Positions 1 through 9,974 of a stretch of 64,000 nucleotides of DNA are shown piece after piece. The notes beneath the pieces were generated by a model. It had not been told where the DNA came from. It searched no databases and worked only from the letters and a program-made list of their open reading frames with translations. Location of the stretch: assembly GCF_009754905.2 (NCBI RefSeq), contig NZ_CP066775.1:1302001-1366000 (forward strand), written 5' to 3'. The translations under genes were made by a program, and so were the position numbers. Position 1 is the stretch's first letter; every line of letters starts with the position of its first letter. The stretch is from Mucilaginibacter ginkgonis (GTDB lineage Bacteria; Bacteroidota; Bacteroidia; Sphingobacteriales; Sphingobacteriaceae).

Positions 1-204
1 GCTAATGATGATGAATGCTGCTCGCTGCCGCTGATCAAGATACTGAATGCTTATCGCGCGGTTGGAGCGCATGCTGAGCTGCATATTTTTGCAAAAGGAA
101 ACCACGCGTTTAATATGGGTAAACGCTCTGAATTTAAATCGCTGAAAGAATGGCCATTGTTATTGGCTAATTGGTTTGCCGATTACAAGTACTTTAAACA
201 ATAG
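1..204 (+). CDS. C-terminal end of an alpha/beta-hydrolase fold esterase (partial)
   Basis: Frame 1 is open from the window edge for 67 residues and stops at TAG 202-204; the start lies outside the window. The segment HIFAKGNHAFNMG carries the Gly-x-His-x-Phe pattern that holds the catalytic histidine near the end of dienelactone-hydrolase or xylan-esterase-like alpha/beta hydrolases, and the last 20 residues form the usual closing amphipathic helix (WPLLLANWFADY). Only the final fraction of the enzyme is visible, so the nucleophile, any signal peptide and the substrate cannot be judged. The family assignment is by motif only. Confidence 0.7.
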   Translation, partial: ANDDECCSLPLIKILNAYRAVGAHAELHIFAKGNHAFNMGKRSEFKSLKEWPLLLANWFADYKYFKQ

Positions 205-311
205 GACTTTATTGCGCGATTAATTTTTTAACTATTATGCTATAAGTGCCCGTTTGCGGATGCCCACAGGCGAAAAAGTAAACCTTATCAAAATTTCCTT
301 ATATTAATCGA

Positions 312-319
312 TATATTTG
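312..319 (+). promoter_or_regulatory. Candidate -7 promoter box for the GT8 gene
   Basis: TATATTTG fits the Bacteroidetes primary-sigma -7 consensus TAnnTTTG and lies 53 bases before the ATG at 373. No convincing -33 TTTG/TTG partner is seen at the usual distance, so this rests on one half-site. Confidence 0.4.
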
Positions 320-372
320 AAATGGCCTGATAGATATATGAGGCTTGCAATTAAACTCCGATACCATAGTTT

Positions 373-1260
373 ATGGCAGTTGAAAAACCGCAGTACAACA
401 TTGTTTACGCTTGTGATAACAACTTTGCGCCTTTGCTGGCGGCGTCTATAAAATCTGTCGAAATAAATTCTCCCGGCTCCATAAAAAACATCTACATCAT
501 TGATGATGGCATTAAGCCGGAGAACGTTGAAAAGATAAAGCAGTCATTTACATCACCAGAGATCATACTTCACTTTCATTTGGTAAAGGATGTAATGGGG
601 AAGAACGTTAACATCCCATATTTTAACAATCCGCGATTACCGGTAACCACATTCTTCAGGTTGTTCATCGCCAGCTTTATGCCGGCAGATACTGAAAAGG
701 TTTTGTACCTCGACTCGGACATGATCGTTCTCGGCGACCTGAAAGAGTTGTTTGATCTGGACCTAAGCAACCACATAATTGGTGCGGTGCAAGACCCAAA
801 TATCGTAACCTTAGGCTGCTCTTGGGGTGGAGGTGTGCAAAACTGGGAAGCGCTGGGCTACCAGTCAGACGACCCGTATTTTAACGCGGGGCTGCTGCTT
901 ATCAACTTCAAAAAGTGGGTTGAGTTTGACGTGACCAGCAAAGCGCTCGAGGCTGCCGCCAAGTATCAGCGTTATATCAAATGGGGCGACCAGTACTGTT
1001 TGAACGTTGTATTGGCTAACCGCTGGCTACACTTAGACCCGGAATGGAACCACCTGGTGGATAATAATAATCCGGGTGGAAAATTGATCCATTACATAGG
1101 CAATAAACCTATTTACGATAATTATCCTTACAGTAAAGCGTACCAGGATATCTTCTTCAGTTATTTAAATCAGACCCTGCTTAAAGATCACAAACCGGTA
1201 ACCAAACTTCAGCGCCAAATACAAATGGTAAAGCGTTTTATAAGGAAGATCACCGGTTAA
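373..1260 (+). CDS. Glycosyltransferase family 8 protein
   Basis: A 295-residue soluble enzyme expected to move a sugar from a nucleotide-sugar donor onto a growing surface glycan at the cytoplasmic face. The N-terminal half has the GT8 nucleotide-binding fold (NIVYACDNNF at 9-18) and the metal-binding DSD motif at residues 114-116 inside LYLDSDMIVLGDL. It is followed by the acceptor-side motif YFNAGLLLINFKKW and, near the end, HYIGNKPI, which matches the HxxGxxKPW motif of the family. Relatives include LPS galactosyl/glucosyltransferases (RfaJ-like) and glycogenin. A second glycosyltransferase follows after 26 bases and a flippase after that, so this looks like one small polysaccharide operon. 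Donor and acceptor cannot be read from the sequence. Confidence 0.88.
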   Translation: MAVEKPQYNIVYACDNNFAPLLAASIKSVEINSPGSIKNIYIIDDGIKPENVEKIKQSFTSPEIILHFHLVKDVMGKNVNIPYFNNPRLPVTTFFRLFIASFMPADTEKVLYLDSDMIVLGDLKELFDLDLSNHIIGAVQDPNIVTLGCSWGGGVQNWEALGYQSDDPYFNAGLLLINFKKWVEFDVTSKALEAAAKYQRYIKWGDQYCLNVVLANRWLHLDPEWNHLVDNNNPGGKLIHYIGNKPIYDNYPYSKAYQDIFFSYLNQTLLKDHKPVTKLQRQIQMVKRFIRKITG

Positions 1261-1286
1261 CTACGCAATCAAATCATTTTAATAAG

Positions 1287-2075
1287 ATGTCTGATAATAC
1301 ATTCGACCAGGTAACGCTACTTATTACGCATTACAACCGCAGTAATTCTTTGGGCTTGCTTTTGGGCGATGTAGTAAAGGAAGGGCTTAAGTTTCATGAC
1401 ATTGTAGTTTCTGACGATGGCAGCCGCCCCGAACATCTGGACATTGTAAAAGAATTGCAGCAGAAATACAACTTTACTTTAGTAACCACACCTGTAAACA
1501 AGGGCTTAGGTAATAACCTTAACAAGGGGCAGGACGCGGTGAAAAGCGAGTACACGCTTTATGTACAGGAAGACTTTGAACCCACGCCAGACTTTGTGCC
1601 AAATTTCAGGAACGCCGTAAAATTGATGAATGAAGAGCACCAATGGGATATCATCCGGTTTTACACCTTCCCTTGGGCGCCGTTTCCCTACCTTAAAGAT
1701 TACAAGTTAGGTTTTGCTGAAATGATCTTCAGGCCGCAGTTGTGGCATACAGACCATTTAAAATTCAGGGTATATAGCGACCATCCACACATACGGCGCG
1801 CTAACTTCTTTGAGAAATTCGGTCGCTATGATGAAGGCATTAAAGGCGACATTACGGAATACAACATGTGCCTGCGCTTTTTGCGTGCAAAAGGCCGCGC
1901 ACTCATTTACAACCGCGGCGAATTGTTTACCCACCGACATGACGAGGTTGAACCAAGCACTATGGTACGCAGTGCCTGGAAGTTAAGCAATTCTGCTTTT
2001 ATAAGATTTTTGCGTTATGTTTACCTAAAAGGAAAGGTAATTAACAGCACCTACAAACTAAGGTTTAAAAAATAG
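1287..2075 (+). CDS. Glycosyltransferase family 2 protein
   Basis: A 262-residue GT-A fold enzyme. The N-terminus TLLITHYNRSNSLG followed by DIVVSDDGS is the classic GT2 nucleotide-sugar binding start. The usual DxD is represented by a QEDFEP segment near residue 93, where the Asp pair is shifted but acidic. The middle carries SDHPHIRRANFFEKFGRYDEG, typical of the acceptor half. There is no membrane segment, so it should act in the cytoplasm on a lipid-linked acceptor. It sits between the GT8 gene and a Wzx-like flippase on the same strand with short gaps, pointing to assembly of a short exported glycan. The sugar is not predictable. Confidence 0.85.
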   Translation: MSDNTFDQVTLLITHYNRSNSLGLLLGDVVKEGLKFHDIVVSDDGSRPEHLDIVKELQQKYNFTLVTTPVNKGLGNNLNKGQDAVKSEYTLYVQEDFEPTPDFVPNFRNAVKLMNEEHQWDIIRFYTFPWAPFPYLKDYKLGFAEMIFRPQLWHTDHLKFRVYSDHPHIRRANFFEKFGRYDEGIKGDITEYNMCLRFLRAKGRALIYNRGELFTHRHDEVEPSTMVRSAWKLSNSAFIRFLRYVYLKGKVINSTYKLRFKK

Positions 2076-2110
2076 GCTGCCGCAAAATATTTAACTTATA
2101 ACTACCATCT

Positions 2111-3457
2111 GTGTTTAAAGCAGTTCTTCAAAAATTAAGAAACCCGCACTTTATAAACCTGGTTGGCAACGCCATTATGTCTTTGCTTAACATGATACAG
2201 GTAGCCATCCTCTTCAACTATCTCTCTATGCCCGATATGGGTATTTGGTTTTTCTTCCAGGGGACTATTAGTTTAGTGGATACATCACGCGCGGGGTTTT
2301 TAAGTACGGCTTTTATTACCAGTTACGCGGGCACTACTAAAGAACGTGCGGCAGACGTTGCCGGGTCGGCATGGTATCTTTCGCTCATTATAACCGCCAT
2401 TATTGTGATGGTGAACATTGGCTACATATTTAGCCCCTGGCATGTGAAAGATGCAGGTACAGACCTCATACTTAAATGGATAGGTGTGGTATTCATTATT
2501 ACCCTGCCATCGTTTATTGCCAGCTGCGTCCTGCAGGCAGAACAGCGTTTTGATAGGTTATTGATTATCAGGTCGGTAAGCACATCAATCTCTATCATTC
2601 TCATCATTGTTTTCATCGCATTAAAAAAGGTAACACTAATGAACGTGATCTACATCGGGTTTGTGGCCGGCGGTGTTACCGGGTTGATGACAGTTGTTAC
2701 AGGCTGGTCGCGTATTAATACTTTGATCAACAAAACAGGCACTACAGTAAGGGCTTTATTTAATTACGGTAAGTACAGCATTGGCACGGCATTGGGGACA
2801 AACCTGTTTAGCACCACGGATACCTACATTATAAACTTTACCCTTGGGCCGAGCGCATTAGCTATTTACAATTTGGGTTTAAGGCTAATGGAACTGGTGG
2901 AGATACCGCTCCGCAGTTTCGCCGCGACTATCATCGCGCCGCTTGCAGCAGCTTACAACAGGGGAGAGAAGTCGTACTGTATCTACCTGCTGAAAAAATA
3001 TGCCGGCATGACAACTATTTTACTGCTGCCTATTGTTGCAGGCTCCCTGGCCTTTGCCGAAGTAGGCGTATGGATTGTTGACAAACATTACCTGAGCACC
3101 CCGGCGGCCAACGTGTTGCGTATTTTCATGAGCTTCGCGCTTTTATATCCAATAGAACGTTACATGGCACTTACGCTTGATGCCATAAACCAGCCGAGGG
3201 TTAATATGATAAAGCTGTTCTTTATGGTGATAGGTAACCTGGTCGGCGATTTCCTTGGTGTCTACATTTTTAAAAGCGTGTACGGCATAGCATTTGGCAC
3301 CATTATCCCTGTATTAATAGGCTACGGCATAGCCTACGTTTACCTTCAGAAATACACGCAGTTCACGCTTAAAGACACTTACAAAATCGGCTGGGACGAG
3401 ACGCTGAAGTTATTGCGAGGCGCCAAAAATATGCTGCGTAAAAAGCAAACTGTTTAA
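2111..3457 (+). CDS. Polysaccharide flippase / Wzx-like MATE-fold membrane protein
   Basis: A 448-residue protein made almost wholly of hydrophobic segments (about 12-14 predicted membrane helices), the pattern of Wzx/MurJ/MATE-type lipid-linked oligosaccharide flippases. The start is GTG at 2111, which gives the expected short basic N-terminus (FKAVLQKLRNPHF) before the first helix. The middle section FSTTDTYIINFTLGPSALAIYNLG is typical of the polysaccharide biosynthesis C family. It would flip the product of the two upstream glycosyltransferases across the inner membrane. The stop codon directly abuts the stop of the convergent peptidase gene at 3458, leaving no room for a separate terminator. 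Confidence 0.85.
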   Translation: MFKAVLQKLRNPHFINLVGNAIMSLLNMIQVAILFNYLSMPDMGIWFFFQGTISLVDTSRAGFLSTAFITSYAGTTKERAADVAGSAWYLSLIITAIIVMVNIGYIFSPWHVKDAGTDLILKWIGVVFIITLPSFIASCVLQAEQRFDRLLIIRSVSTSISIILIIVFIALKKVTLMNVIYIGFVAGGVTGLMTVVTGWSRINTLINKTGTTVRALFNYGKYSIGTALGTNLFSTTDTYIINFTLGPSALAIYNLGLRLMELVEIPLRSFAATIIAPLAAAYNRGEKSYCIYLLKKYAGMTTILLLPIVAGSLAFAEVGVWIVDKHYLSTPAANVLRIFMSFALLYPIERYMALTLDAINQPRVNMIKLFFMVIGNLVGDFLGVYIFKSVYGIAFGTIIPVLIGYGIAYVYLQKYTQFTLKDTYKIGWDETLKLLRGAKNMLRKKQTV

Positions 3458-5437
3458 TCACTTCACTTTTATCGAGTTGTTTGCACGGTTGATATCCGGT
3501 ACCTCGTGATCCGGGTCCAATTCTACAGACGCGATTTCCTTTATGGTCTCTAAGTTTATCACCGCAATCTTATTTTGTATCCAGGTAACAACCGGTAATC
3601 GTTTATACATGATGCCGCCGTCTTTAAATTTTACAGCCACCTTTACGGGCATAGCCATTTGTTCTTTATTGGCGATGGTAACGTTAAGTCCTCGCTTCTT
3701 GTCTTTATCCGCATACCGTGCATCGATCACCGCCACATCAAGCTTATAGTTGTTATAGTACCAGCTTCGCCAAAACCAGCTAAGGTCTTCTCCGGCGGCA
3801 TTTTCCATCGACCTGAAAAAATCTTCAGGCTGTGGATGTTTGTACGCCCAGGTTTCTATGTAATGCTTAAACGCGTAATCGAAACGGGCCGGCCCTAAGA
3901 TATGCTCGCGCAGCATGACCAAACCCAACGCGGGTTTAAAATAGGTGATCGGGTGCCGGTATTTCTCGGGCGTGGCGTCGGGTATCGACATAATCGTAGG
4001 CGCGTTAGGATCTAAAATTGTAGGCACAATTTCGTCAGCAGGATAGCCACCTTTAGGCGCATATTCATCGTCGCGCTTCGGCGCATATTCTCCTCCATTA
4101 AAATTATCAGAGGCATAAACATCAATAAATGTATTGAAGCCTTCGTCCATCCAGCCAAAGCGGCGTTCGTTTGAGCCTACGATCATAGGGAACCAGTTGT
4201 GGCCGATCTCGTGCGCCGTTACCCAATACAGTTCTTTGCCTTTGTCGGTAATGCCATCGAACACTATACCGGGATACTCCATGCCCGCAGCGGTTCCGGC
4301 TTCATTAATCGCAACCGGCCACGGATACACAAACCATTTCTTTGAAAAGTATTCGATGGATTCTTTCAGGTATTCCGTCGCCCGCCCCCACGCATCATTG
4401 CCGGCACTTTCAACAGGATAGACAGACATAGCCAGGCAAGGCTTGTTGTTGGGCAGATTTACTTTAGCCGCGTCCCATATATATGCCGACGACGCACCAA
4501 AGGCCACGTCGCGGGTGTTCAGCATTTTAAAGTGCCACGTCTTAGTGCCCTTTAATGATGTTTTTGTTGCCGTTAATACTTCATCCGCTGTGCGGATCAT
4601 TATAGTTTTGTCGCTCTTTCGTGCATTTGCAAGGCGCGCAAGTTGCAAGGCGTTCAATACTTCCTGCGGATTAAGCAGTTCGCCTGCACCGGCAACGATC
4701 ATTCCCGTAGGTACTGTAACCTTGTAATCAAAGTCGCCGTACTCTAAATAAAATTCTCCCGAGCCTAAAAAGGGCAGCGTATCCCAGCCTTGTGCATCAT
4801 CGTAGACACACATGCGCGGGTACCACTGGGCTATTTCATAAATCTTACCGTTTTTAGTTTGGTTCCAGTCGGTGCGGTTGCCAAATGTTCCGGGGATGGT
4901 GTATTTGTAGGCAATATTGATCGAAATTGTACCCCCGTCTGCATTAAGTGGTGAGGCCAGTTTAATCTGCATGCGGGTATCTGTTACCAGGTAATTGGCT
5001 TTTTGTGTCTTGCCGTTTACTGTAACCGTTACAGAAGATATTTCGTAGCCCCTGGTGCGCTCTTTCGCCACATAGCTGGTAAAGCTGTTTGAAAGCGCGT
5101 CTGCTTTGTAGGTGTTTTGGTCAAGCTGTAGCCATAGAAAGTCCAGTTTGTCCGGGCTGTTATTTTTGTAGTTGATAGTGGCATTGCCGGTAAGCGTGTT
5201 AGCGATGGTGTCGATAGTGGCGTTTAAAATGTAGTCAGCACGGTTTTGCCAATATTTTGGCCCCGGCGCACCATTGGCCGAATGGTTTTGACTGCCGCGA
5301 TATTTATAAAACAAAGGTGCGAACAGTTCGGCCGGGTTGTAAGATGAGATCACGGTATCCTGACGGTTGGCCTGTTGCGCGTTTACAGTCCCTGAAAATA
5401 ACAATGCAACGCAAACGCAGGTGTAGATAAATTTCAT
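3458..5437 (-). CDS. Secreted M1 family metallo-aminopeptidase
   Basis: A 659-residue exported zinc peptidase that removes N-terminal residues from peptides. A cleavable signal peptide is clear (MKFIYTCVCVALLFSGTVNA, then QQ). The N-terminal half is the beta-sandwich domain of M1 enzymes. The catalytic motif HEIGHNW begins at about residue 409, and the third zinc ligand is the Glu in WMDEGFNTF some 19 residues after the second His. The C-terminal part includes the Tyr-containing helix region (YFKPALGLVMLREHILG). Length is that of Bacteroidetes M1 proteins lacking the long ERAP-type C-terminal domain. It is transcribed away from the ABC transporter across a 141-base spacer and converges on the flippase gene. 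Confidence 0.9.
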   Translation of the reverse strand: MKFIYTCVCVALLFSGTVNAQQANRQDTVISSYNPAELFAPLFYKYRGSQNHSANGAPGPKYWQNRADYILNATIDTIANTLTGNATINYKNNSPDKLDFLWLQLDQNTYKADALSNSFTSYVAKERTRGYEISSVTVTVNGKTQKANYLVTDTRMQIKLASPLNADGGTISINIAYKYTIPGTFGNRTDWNQTKNGKIYEIAQWYPRMCVYDDAQGWDTLPFLGSGEFYLEYGDFDYKVTVPTGMIVAGAGELLNPQEVLNALQLARLANARKSDKTIMIRTADEVLTATKTSLKGTKTWHFKMLNTRDVAFGASSAYIWDAAKVNLPNNKPCLAMSVYPVESAGNDAWGRATEYLKESIEYFSKKWFVYPWPVAINEAGTAAGMEYPGIVFDGITDKGKELYWVTAHEIGHNWFPMIVGSNERRFGWMDEGFNTFIDVYASDNFNGGEYAPKRDDEYAPKGGYPADEIVPTILDPNAPTIMSIPDATPEKYRHPITYFKPALGLVMLREHILGPARFDYAFKHYIETWAYKHPQPEDFFRSMENAAGEDLSWFWRSWYYNNYKLDVAVIDARYADKDKKRGLNVTIANKEQMAMPVKVAVKFKDGGIMYKRLPVVTWIQNKIAVINLETIKEIASVELDPDHEVPDINRANNSIKVK

Positions 5438-5578
5438 AAGCAGCAGATAGATCAGCTAATATAGAGCATTTGCGCAAAAGCGGTCTAAAGCGTAGATATT
5501 CTATTTTTTTTATAGCCGGTAACATTTTAAGAACAATTTTATCTAATTTAAAACCCATAAACTATTTGACCCACAATT

Positions 5579-6487
5579 ATGCTTAGTGTTAATCACATTG
5601 TGAAGCGTTATGCAGGCCATACCGCTTTAGATGATGTAAGCCTGGAAGTAGAAACCGGCAAAGTGTTTGGCCTGCTTGGGCCCAACGGCGCAGGGAAAAC
5701 CTCACTTATCCGTATCATCAATCAAATTACCGCGCCCGACTCGGGGCAGGTACTTTTCAACGGAGAAAAACTTAATCAATCGCACATCGACCGTATCGGC
5801 TACTTACCGGAGGAGCGCGGCTTGTACAAAAAGATGGAGATCGGCGAACAGATGATCTACCTGGCCAGATTAAAAGGCCTTAGCCGCGATAAAGCCCGTA
5901 CTCGCATCAAATATTGGTTTGAAAAACTGGGTATGGAAAGCTGGTGGAATAAAAAGGTAGAAGAACTTTCTAAAGGTATGCAGCAAAAGGCCCAGTTTGT
6001 TGCGACCATTCTGCACGAACCAGAGTTGCTGATCCTCGACGAACCCTTTAGTGGATTTGACCCTGTTAATGCCGAGATCATAAAAGATGAAATACTTGCC
6101 CTTAATAAAAAAGGCGCAACCATTATTTTCTCTACTCACCGCATGGAGTCTGTAGAAGAGCTTTGCGATTCCATTGCGCTGATCAATAAATCGCATAAAA
6201 TATTAGACGGCAAGGTTAAAGCTATCCGCCGGTCGTACCGTAATGATGTGTACCTACTAGAGTATGCAGGAGAACCAATTGTAGTTAACGGGACTGAGCC
6301 CTTTGAATTGCAGCAAAACGTATCTGAAGACGAAGGTTTGTACACGGTAAAGCTTAAGCTTAAACCCGGCAGCACCTCTAACGATATATTGGGTTATTTT
6401 ATGCCTAAAGCCCGTGTAAGCATGCTGCAAGAAGTGATACCGACCATGAACGAGATCTTTATTCAGAAAGTAAATCAAATAGCCTAA
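5579..6487 (+). CDS. ABC transporter ATP-binding protein, NatA-like (DUF4162 C-terminus)
   Basis: A 302-residue ATPase subunit. Walker A is GPNGAGKT at residues 34-41, the signature is a variant LSKGMQQ at 130-136 (the usual LSGGQ has become LSKGM, normal for the NatA group), Walker B LLILDEP is at about 150-156, and the switch His is H187. Residues after about 210 form a DUF4162-type C-terminal domain. The next gene, six bases downstream, is a NatB-like permease, so the pair forms one exporter. In NatAB the substrate is sodium, but relatives export drugs or peptides, so the substrate is open here. Confidence 0.92.
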   Translation: MLSVNHIVKRYAGHTALDDVSLEVETGKVFGLLGPNGAGKTSLIRIINQITAPDSGQVLFNGEKLNQSHIDRIGYLPEERGLYKKMEIGEQMIYLARLKGLSRDKARTRIKYWFEKLGMESWWNKKVEELSKGMQQKAQFVATILHEPELLILDEPFSGFDPVNAEIIKDEILALNKKGATIIFSTHRMESVEELCDSIALINKSHKILDGKVKAIRRSYRNDVYLLEYAGEPIVVNGTEPFELQQNVSEDEGLYTVKLKLKPGSTSNDILGYFMPKARVSMLQEVIPTMNEIFIQKVNQIA

Positions 6488-6493
6488 GACCCC

Positions 6494-7747
6494 ATGAACA
6501 AAATCTTACTTATCATAAGCCGCGAATACCTTACCCGCGTGCGCAAAAAATCATTCATCATCATGATCTTCGTTGTGCCCCTTCTTATCATTGGCATGGG
6601 CGCGTTAACGGCATTTATTGCTAAAAACAGCAGCGACCTTGATACCCAGCAAACCGTAAAGGTAATAGATCAAAGCAATATTTTTAAAGATAAATTTCAC
6701 AACGAGCCGAACATCAAATTCGAGAAATCCAATCTGTCTTTAAAAGAGGCTAAGAAGCAATCCTATAAAAAGGAAGGCGTGTGTGTATTATATATACCAG
6801 CTAACTATAGCGCGAAAGATTCTGTGGAGATATTTTCTGCCAAGAAACCTTCTGTAAAGATGACCTCATCTATTGAAAAGCAAATGAATGATATCGCCAT
6901 TCAGCACAACTTTGCAGAACATCACATAGATGCGTCGCTGGTGCAGGTGATCAGCAAAAGCGATATTTCGTTAAAAGCGATTGAGATCACAGAAACCGGC
7001 GATAAAGATGCCAACATCGGCGCAAACGTCGGCGTGGCCATCGCGTGTTCGATATTAATCTACCTGGCTTTATTCATCTATGGCGCGCAGGTAATGCGTG
7101 GTGTAATAGAGGAGAAGACCAGCCGTATTATAGAAGTAATTATTTCATCGGTAAAGCCCTTTCAATTAATGCTGGGCAAGATCATTGGCGTAGGTCTGGT
7201 TGGCTTAACGCAGTTTGCGGCGTGGATCGTACTTTCAGTAGTTGCCAGCAAAATTGCAGGCCACGCGGTTGGCCCGCAAGGTGGTGCCATCATGACTTTA
7301 ATCAACGGACTTAAAACAATCCAATTTGGTTATATATTAAGCTGTTTTCTGTTTTACTTTACAAGCGGCTATTTGTTGTATAGTGCCTTATTTGCCGCCG
7401 TTGGTTCTGCAGTAGACAGCGAGACAGAGACACAACAATTTATGTTCCCCATAACTTTGCCATTGCTGTTTACCTATTTCTTATCTGTGTCTGTGCTATT
7501 CCAGGCGCCGAACAGTCCGCTGGCAGTATGGCTGTCTATGATACCATTTACAGCGCCTGTAGCAATGATGGTACGTCTGCCATTTAACGTTCCGGTATGG
7601 CAGTTAGCCATATCGATGTGTTTAATGGTTGTCGGATTTTTATTTACAGCTTGGGTGGCTGCCCGAATTTATCGTGTAGGTATTTTAATGTACGGCAAAA
7701 AAGCAAGCTACAAGGAACTAAGCAAATGGTTCTTCTACAAAGAATAG
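6494..7747 (+). CDS. ABC transporter permease, NatB-like
   Basis: A 417-residue membrane subunit of the ABC-2 type. One helix lies near the N-terminus (SFIIMIFVVPLLIIGMGALT), followed by an extracytoplasmic domain of about 150 residues, then a block of five or six helices with the family motif RGVIEEKTSRIIEVIISSVKP (about residues 200-220), the coupling region that touches the ATPase. The architecture matches NatB/ABC2_membrane_3. It starts six bases after the ATPase gene and ends four bases before the Ppx/GppA gene, so all three are probably co-transcribed. The exported substrate is unknown. Confidence 0.9.
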   Translation: MNKILLIISREYLTRVRKKSFIIMIFVVPLLIIGMGALTAFIAKNSSDLDTQQTVKVIDQSNIFKDKFHNEPNIKFEKSNLSLKEAKKQSYKKEGVCVLYIPANYSAKDSVEIFSAKKPSVKMTSSIEKQMNDIAIQHNFAEHHIDASLVQVISKSDISLKAIEITETGDKDANIGANVGVAIACSILIYLALFIYGAQVMRGVIEEKTSRIIEVIISSVKPFQLMLGKIIGVGLVGLTQFAAWIVLSVVASKIAGHAVGPQGGAIMTLINGLKTIQFGYILSCFLFYFTSGYLLYSALFAAVGSAVDSETETQQFMFPITLPLLFTYFLSVSVLFQAPNSPLAVWLSMIPFTAPVAMMVRLPFNVPVWQLAISMCLMVVGFLFTAWVAARIYRVGILMYGKKASYKELSKWFFYKE

Positions 7748-7751
7748 CAGC

Positions 7752-8678
7752 ATGCCGCGCCGCATTGCCGTAATGGATCTGGGCACCAACACTTTTCATC
7801 TGCTTATTGCAGAAAAAGATGGTGCCCATTTTAAAACCCGGTGCCACCTGGAAAACTCTACGCGTTTAGGTGAGGATGGCATGCCCGACGGTTATATCAA
7901 AGCGTCGGCTTTTGAACGGGGCGTTGCAGCTTTAGTGAACTTTAAGAAAGCAATCGACAAGTTTGGTGTAACCGATATCAAGGCTATCGGCACATCGGCG
8001 TTACGCAGTGCTAAAAACGGGACTGACTTTATCCAGCAAGTAAAAAGCGAAACCGGCATCGAGATCGTTTCTGTTGATGGCGAGACAGAGGCCGGTTATA
8101 TCTATCAAGGGGTACGGTCGACCGGAATTTTGCCTTCTGATATTAGCCTGATACTTGACATAGGCGGCGGAAGTATAGAGTTTATCATTTGCGATAACCA
8201 AAGTATTTTCTGGAAACGCAGTTACGAAATAGGAGCAGCCCGGCTGATGAAGCAATTTCATCACTCAGACCCGATCAGTGCTGATGAGATCGCCGATCTG
8301 GAAAGGTATCTGGATGAGGTATTGCCGGATATGTATGCTGCAACAACCGAACACAATGTTACCAATCTGGTGGGATCATCAGGCGCGTTTGAAACATTTG
8401 CAGAATTGATTGAGTCACAAAAGGGCAATGACTTCGACATGGCGACAATTAAAGCATGTAGGTTTGATCAAAACGAATTGATGCGGCAGCTGGCCGACCT
8501 TATTTGTTCGACGCATCCGGAACGGGCCGCGAACAAACACATTCCGCATGTACGCACCGACATGATAGTGGTTTCGTCTGTAGTAACGCGTTATCTTATC
8601 CAAAAATTAAATATCAGAAGCACAGCAATGTCGGTATACTCCTTAAAAGAAGGCGTGTTGGCTGAGATGCTTCGATAA
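7752..8678 (+). CDS. Ppx/GppA family exopolyphosphatase / guanosine pentaphosphatase
   Basis: A 308-residue member of the ASKHA-fold phosphatases that trim polyphosphate or convert pppGpp to ppGpp. The phosphate-1 motif is AVMDLGTNTFHLLIAE near the N-terminus, the catalytic Glu region is DGETEAGYIYQGV, the phosphate-2 loop is ILDIGGGSIEFI, and a GSSGAFETFAEL segment follows. The short length fits the single-module Ppx2-type enzymes lacking the HD-like C-terminal domain of E. coli Ppx. It follows the ABC permease by four bases and ends in a strong hairpin that overlaps its stop codon. Sequence cannot say whether polyphosphate or pppGpp is preferred. Confidence 0.88.
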   Translation: MPRRIAVMDLGTNTFHLLIAEKDGAHFKTRCHLENSTRLGEDGMPDGYIKASAFERGVAALVNFKKAIDKFGVTDIKAIGTSALRSAKNGTDFIQQVKSETGIEIVSVDGETEAGYIYQGVRSTGILPSDISLILDIGGGSIEFIICDNQSIFWKRSYEIGAARLMKQFHHSDPISADEIADLERYLDEVLPDMYAATTEHNVTNLVGSSGAFETFAELIESQKGNDFDMATIKACRFDQNELMRQLADLICSTHPERAANKHIPHVRTDMIVVSSVVTRYLIQKLNIRSTAMSVYSLKEGVLAEMLR

Positions 8679-8713
8679 CTAAAACGCCCGCTAATTCAGC
8701 GGGCGTTTTAGTT
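8677..8713. terminator. Strong symmetric hairpin terminator after the Ppx/GppA gene
   Basis: A perfect 16-bp inverted repeat (AACTAAAACGCCCGCT / AGCGGGCGTTTTAGTT) with a 5-base loop. The G+C-rich core flanked by A and T runs serves both directions, ending the rightward ABC/ppx unit and the leftward dnaJ unit. The left arm begins inside the stop codon of the ppx-like gene. Confidence 0.85.
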
Positions 8714-8780
8714 GTAATATGCTTATATCTCAAGAGCCTCTATATGACGCATCTTGATTCTTGTCTCTTGATTCTTGAGT

Positions 8781-9944
8781 CTACTCAAAGTACTCCTTCA
8801 TCCGTTCAAAGAAACTTTTCTCGTTCTTGCCGGGCGCGGGTTTAAAGTTTGGCGAATCCTGCAATTTCTCCAATAGGTCGCGTTCTTCTTTATTCAGTGC
8901 CTTTGGTGTCCAAATGTTGATATGTACCAGTTGATCACCGCGATGGTATGAGTTAACCTCAGGCACGCCTTTACCTTTCAGGCGTAATATTTTACCCCCC
9001 TGGGTGCCGGCATCTATCTTGATCTTAGCTTTACCATCGATGGTTGGCACCTCTACGCTTGATCCTAAAGCCGCGTCCACAAAACTGATATGCAGATCAT
9101 AGATCACATTGTTTCCGTCGCGCTTCAATGTTTCATGAGGGATCTCTTCTATCAGGATGATCAAATCACCCGGCACACCGCCCCGTGGGGCCGCATTGCC
9201 TTTGCCGCTCATGCTTAATTGCATGCCTTCGCTTACACCGGCCGGAATGTTTATGCTGATGGTCTCCTCGCCGCGAACAACACCGTCGCCATGGCATACA
9301 TTACATTTTGATGTAATAACGGAGCCTTCGCCATTACAGGTAGGGCAGGTGCTGGTAGTTTGCATCTGGCCTAAAATAGTATTGGTCACCCTGCGTACAG
9401 AACCTTGGCCGCCGCAGGTAGAACAGGTTTGAAATGCCGATTTATCTTTGGCACCGGTACCATCGCAGGTTTTACAGACAACCTGTTTGTTAACTTTAAT
9501 CTTTTTCTCTGCACCATTAGCAATTTCTTCCAGAGTTAGCTTAACCTTTATGCGCAGATTGCTGCCACGGGCAACCCTTCGTCCGCCGCCGCCCTGGCGA
9601 CCGCCGCTGTTACCAAAAAAGTCGCCAAACGGACTGCCGCCGCCGAATATATCCCCAAACTGGCTGAATATGTCCTCCATATTCATGCCGCCGCCATAAC
9701 CGCCACCTGCAGCAGAGCCGGCGTTTGCCGCATGGCCAAACTGATCGTAACGTGCGCGCTTATCGTTGTTGCTTAACACTTCGTAAGCTTCAGCAGCTTC
9801 CTTGAAATGCTCTTCGGCTTCTTTATCACCCTGGTTTTTATCGGGGTGGTATTTTATAGCCATTTTGCGGTACGCTTTTTTAATCTCGTCCGCGCTGGCA
9901 CCTTTGCTTATGCCAAGAATATCGTAATAATCTCTTTTTGCCAT
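8781..9944 (-). CDS. dnaJ: Molecular chaperone DnaJ
   Basis: A 387-residue type I J-protein, the Hsp40 that delivers unfolded substrates to DnaK and stimulates its ATPase. The J domain spans residues 1-70 with the essential HPD at 33-35. A long Gly/Phe-rich linker follows (about 80-125), then the zinc-binding region with four CxxCxGxG repeats ([32 protein letters not shown]), then the substrate-binding C-terminal domains. All key residues are present. It lies 142 bases downstream of grpE on the same strand, and the two form a heat-shock unit; dnaK is not in the window. Confidence 0.97.
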   Translation of the reverse strand: MAKRDYYDILGISKGASADEIKKAYRKMAIKYHPDKNQGDKEAEEHFKEAAEAYEVLSNNDKRARYDQFGHAANAGSAAGGGYGGGMNMEDIFSQFGDIFGGGSPFGDFFGNSGGRQGGGGRRVARGSNLRIKVKLTLEEIANGAEKKIKVNKQVVCKTCDGTGAKDKSAFQTCSTCGGQGSVRRVTNTILGQMQTTSTCPTCNGEGSVITSKCNVCHGDGVVRGEETISINIPAGVSEGMQLSMSGKGNAAPRGGVPGDLIILIEEIPHETLKRDGNNVIYDLHISFVDAALGSSVEVPTIDGKAKIKIDAGTQGGKILRLKGKGVPEVNSYHRGDQLVHINIWTPKALNKEERDLLEKLQDSPNFKPAPGKNEKSFFERMKEYFE

Positions 9945-9974
9945 CTTATTTAATGATAGAATGAGCGAAGGATA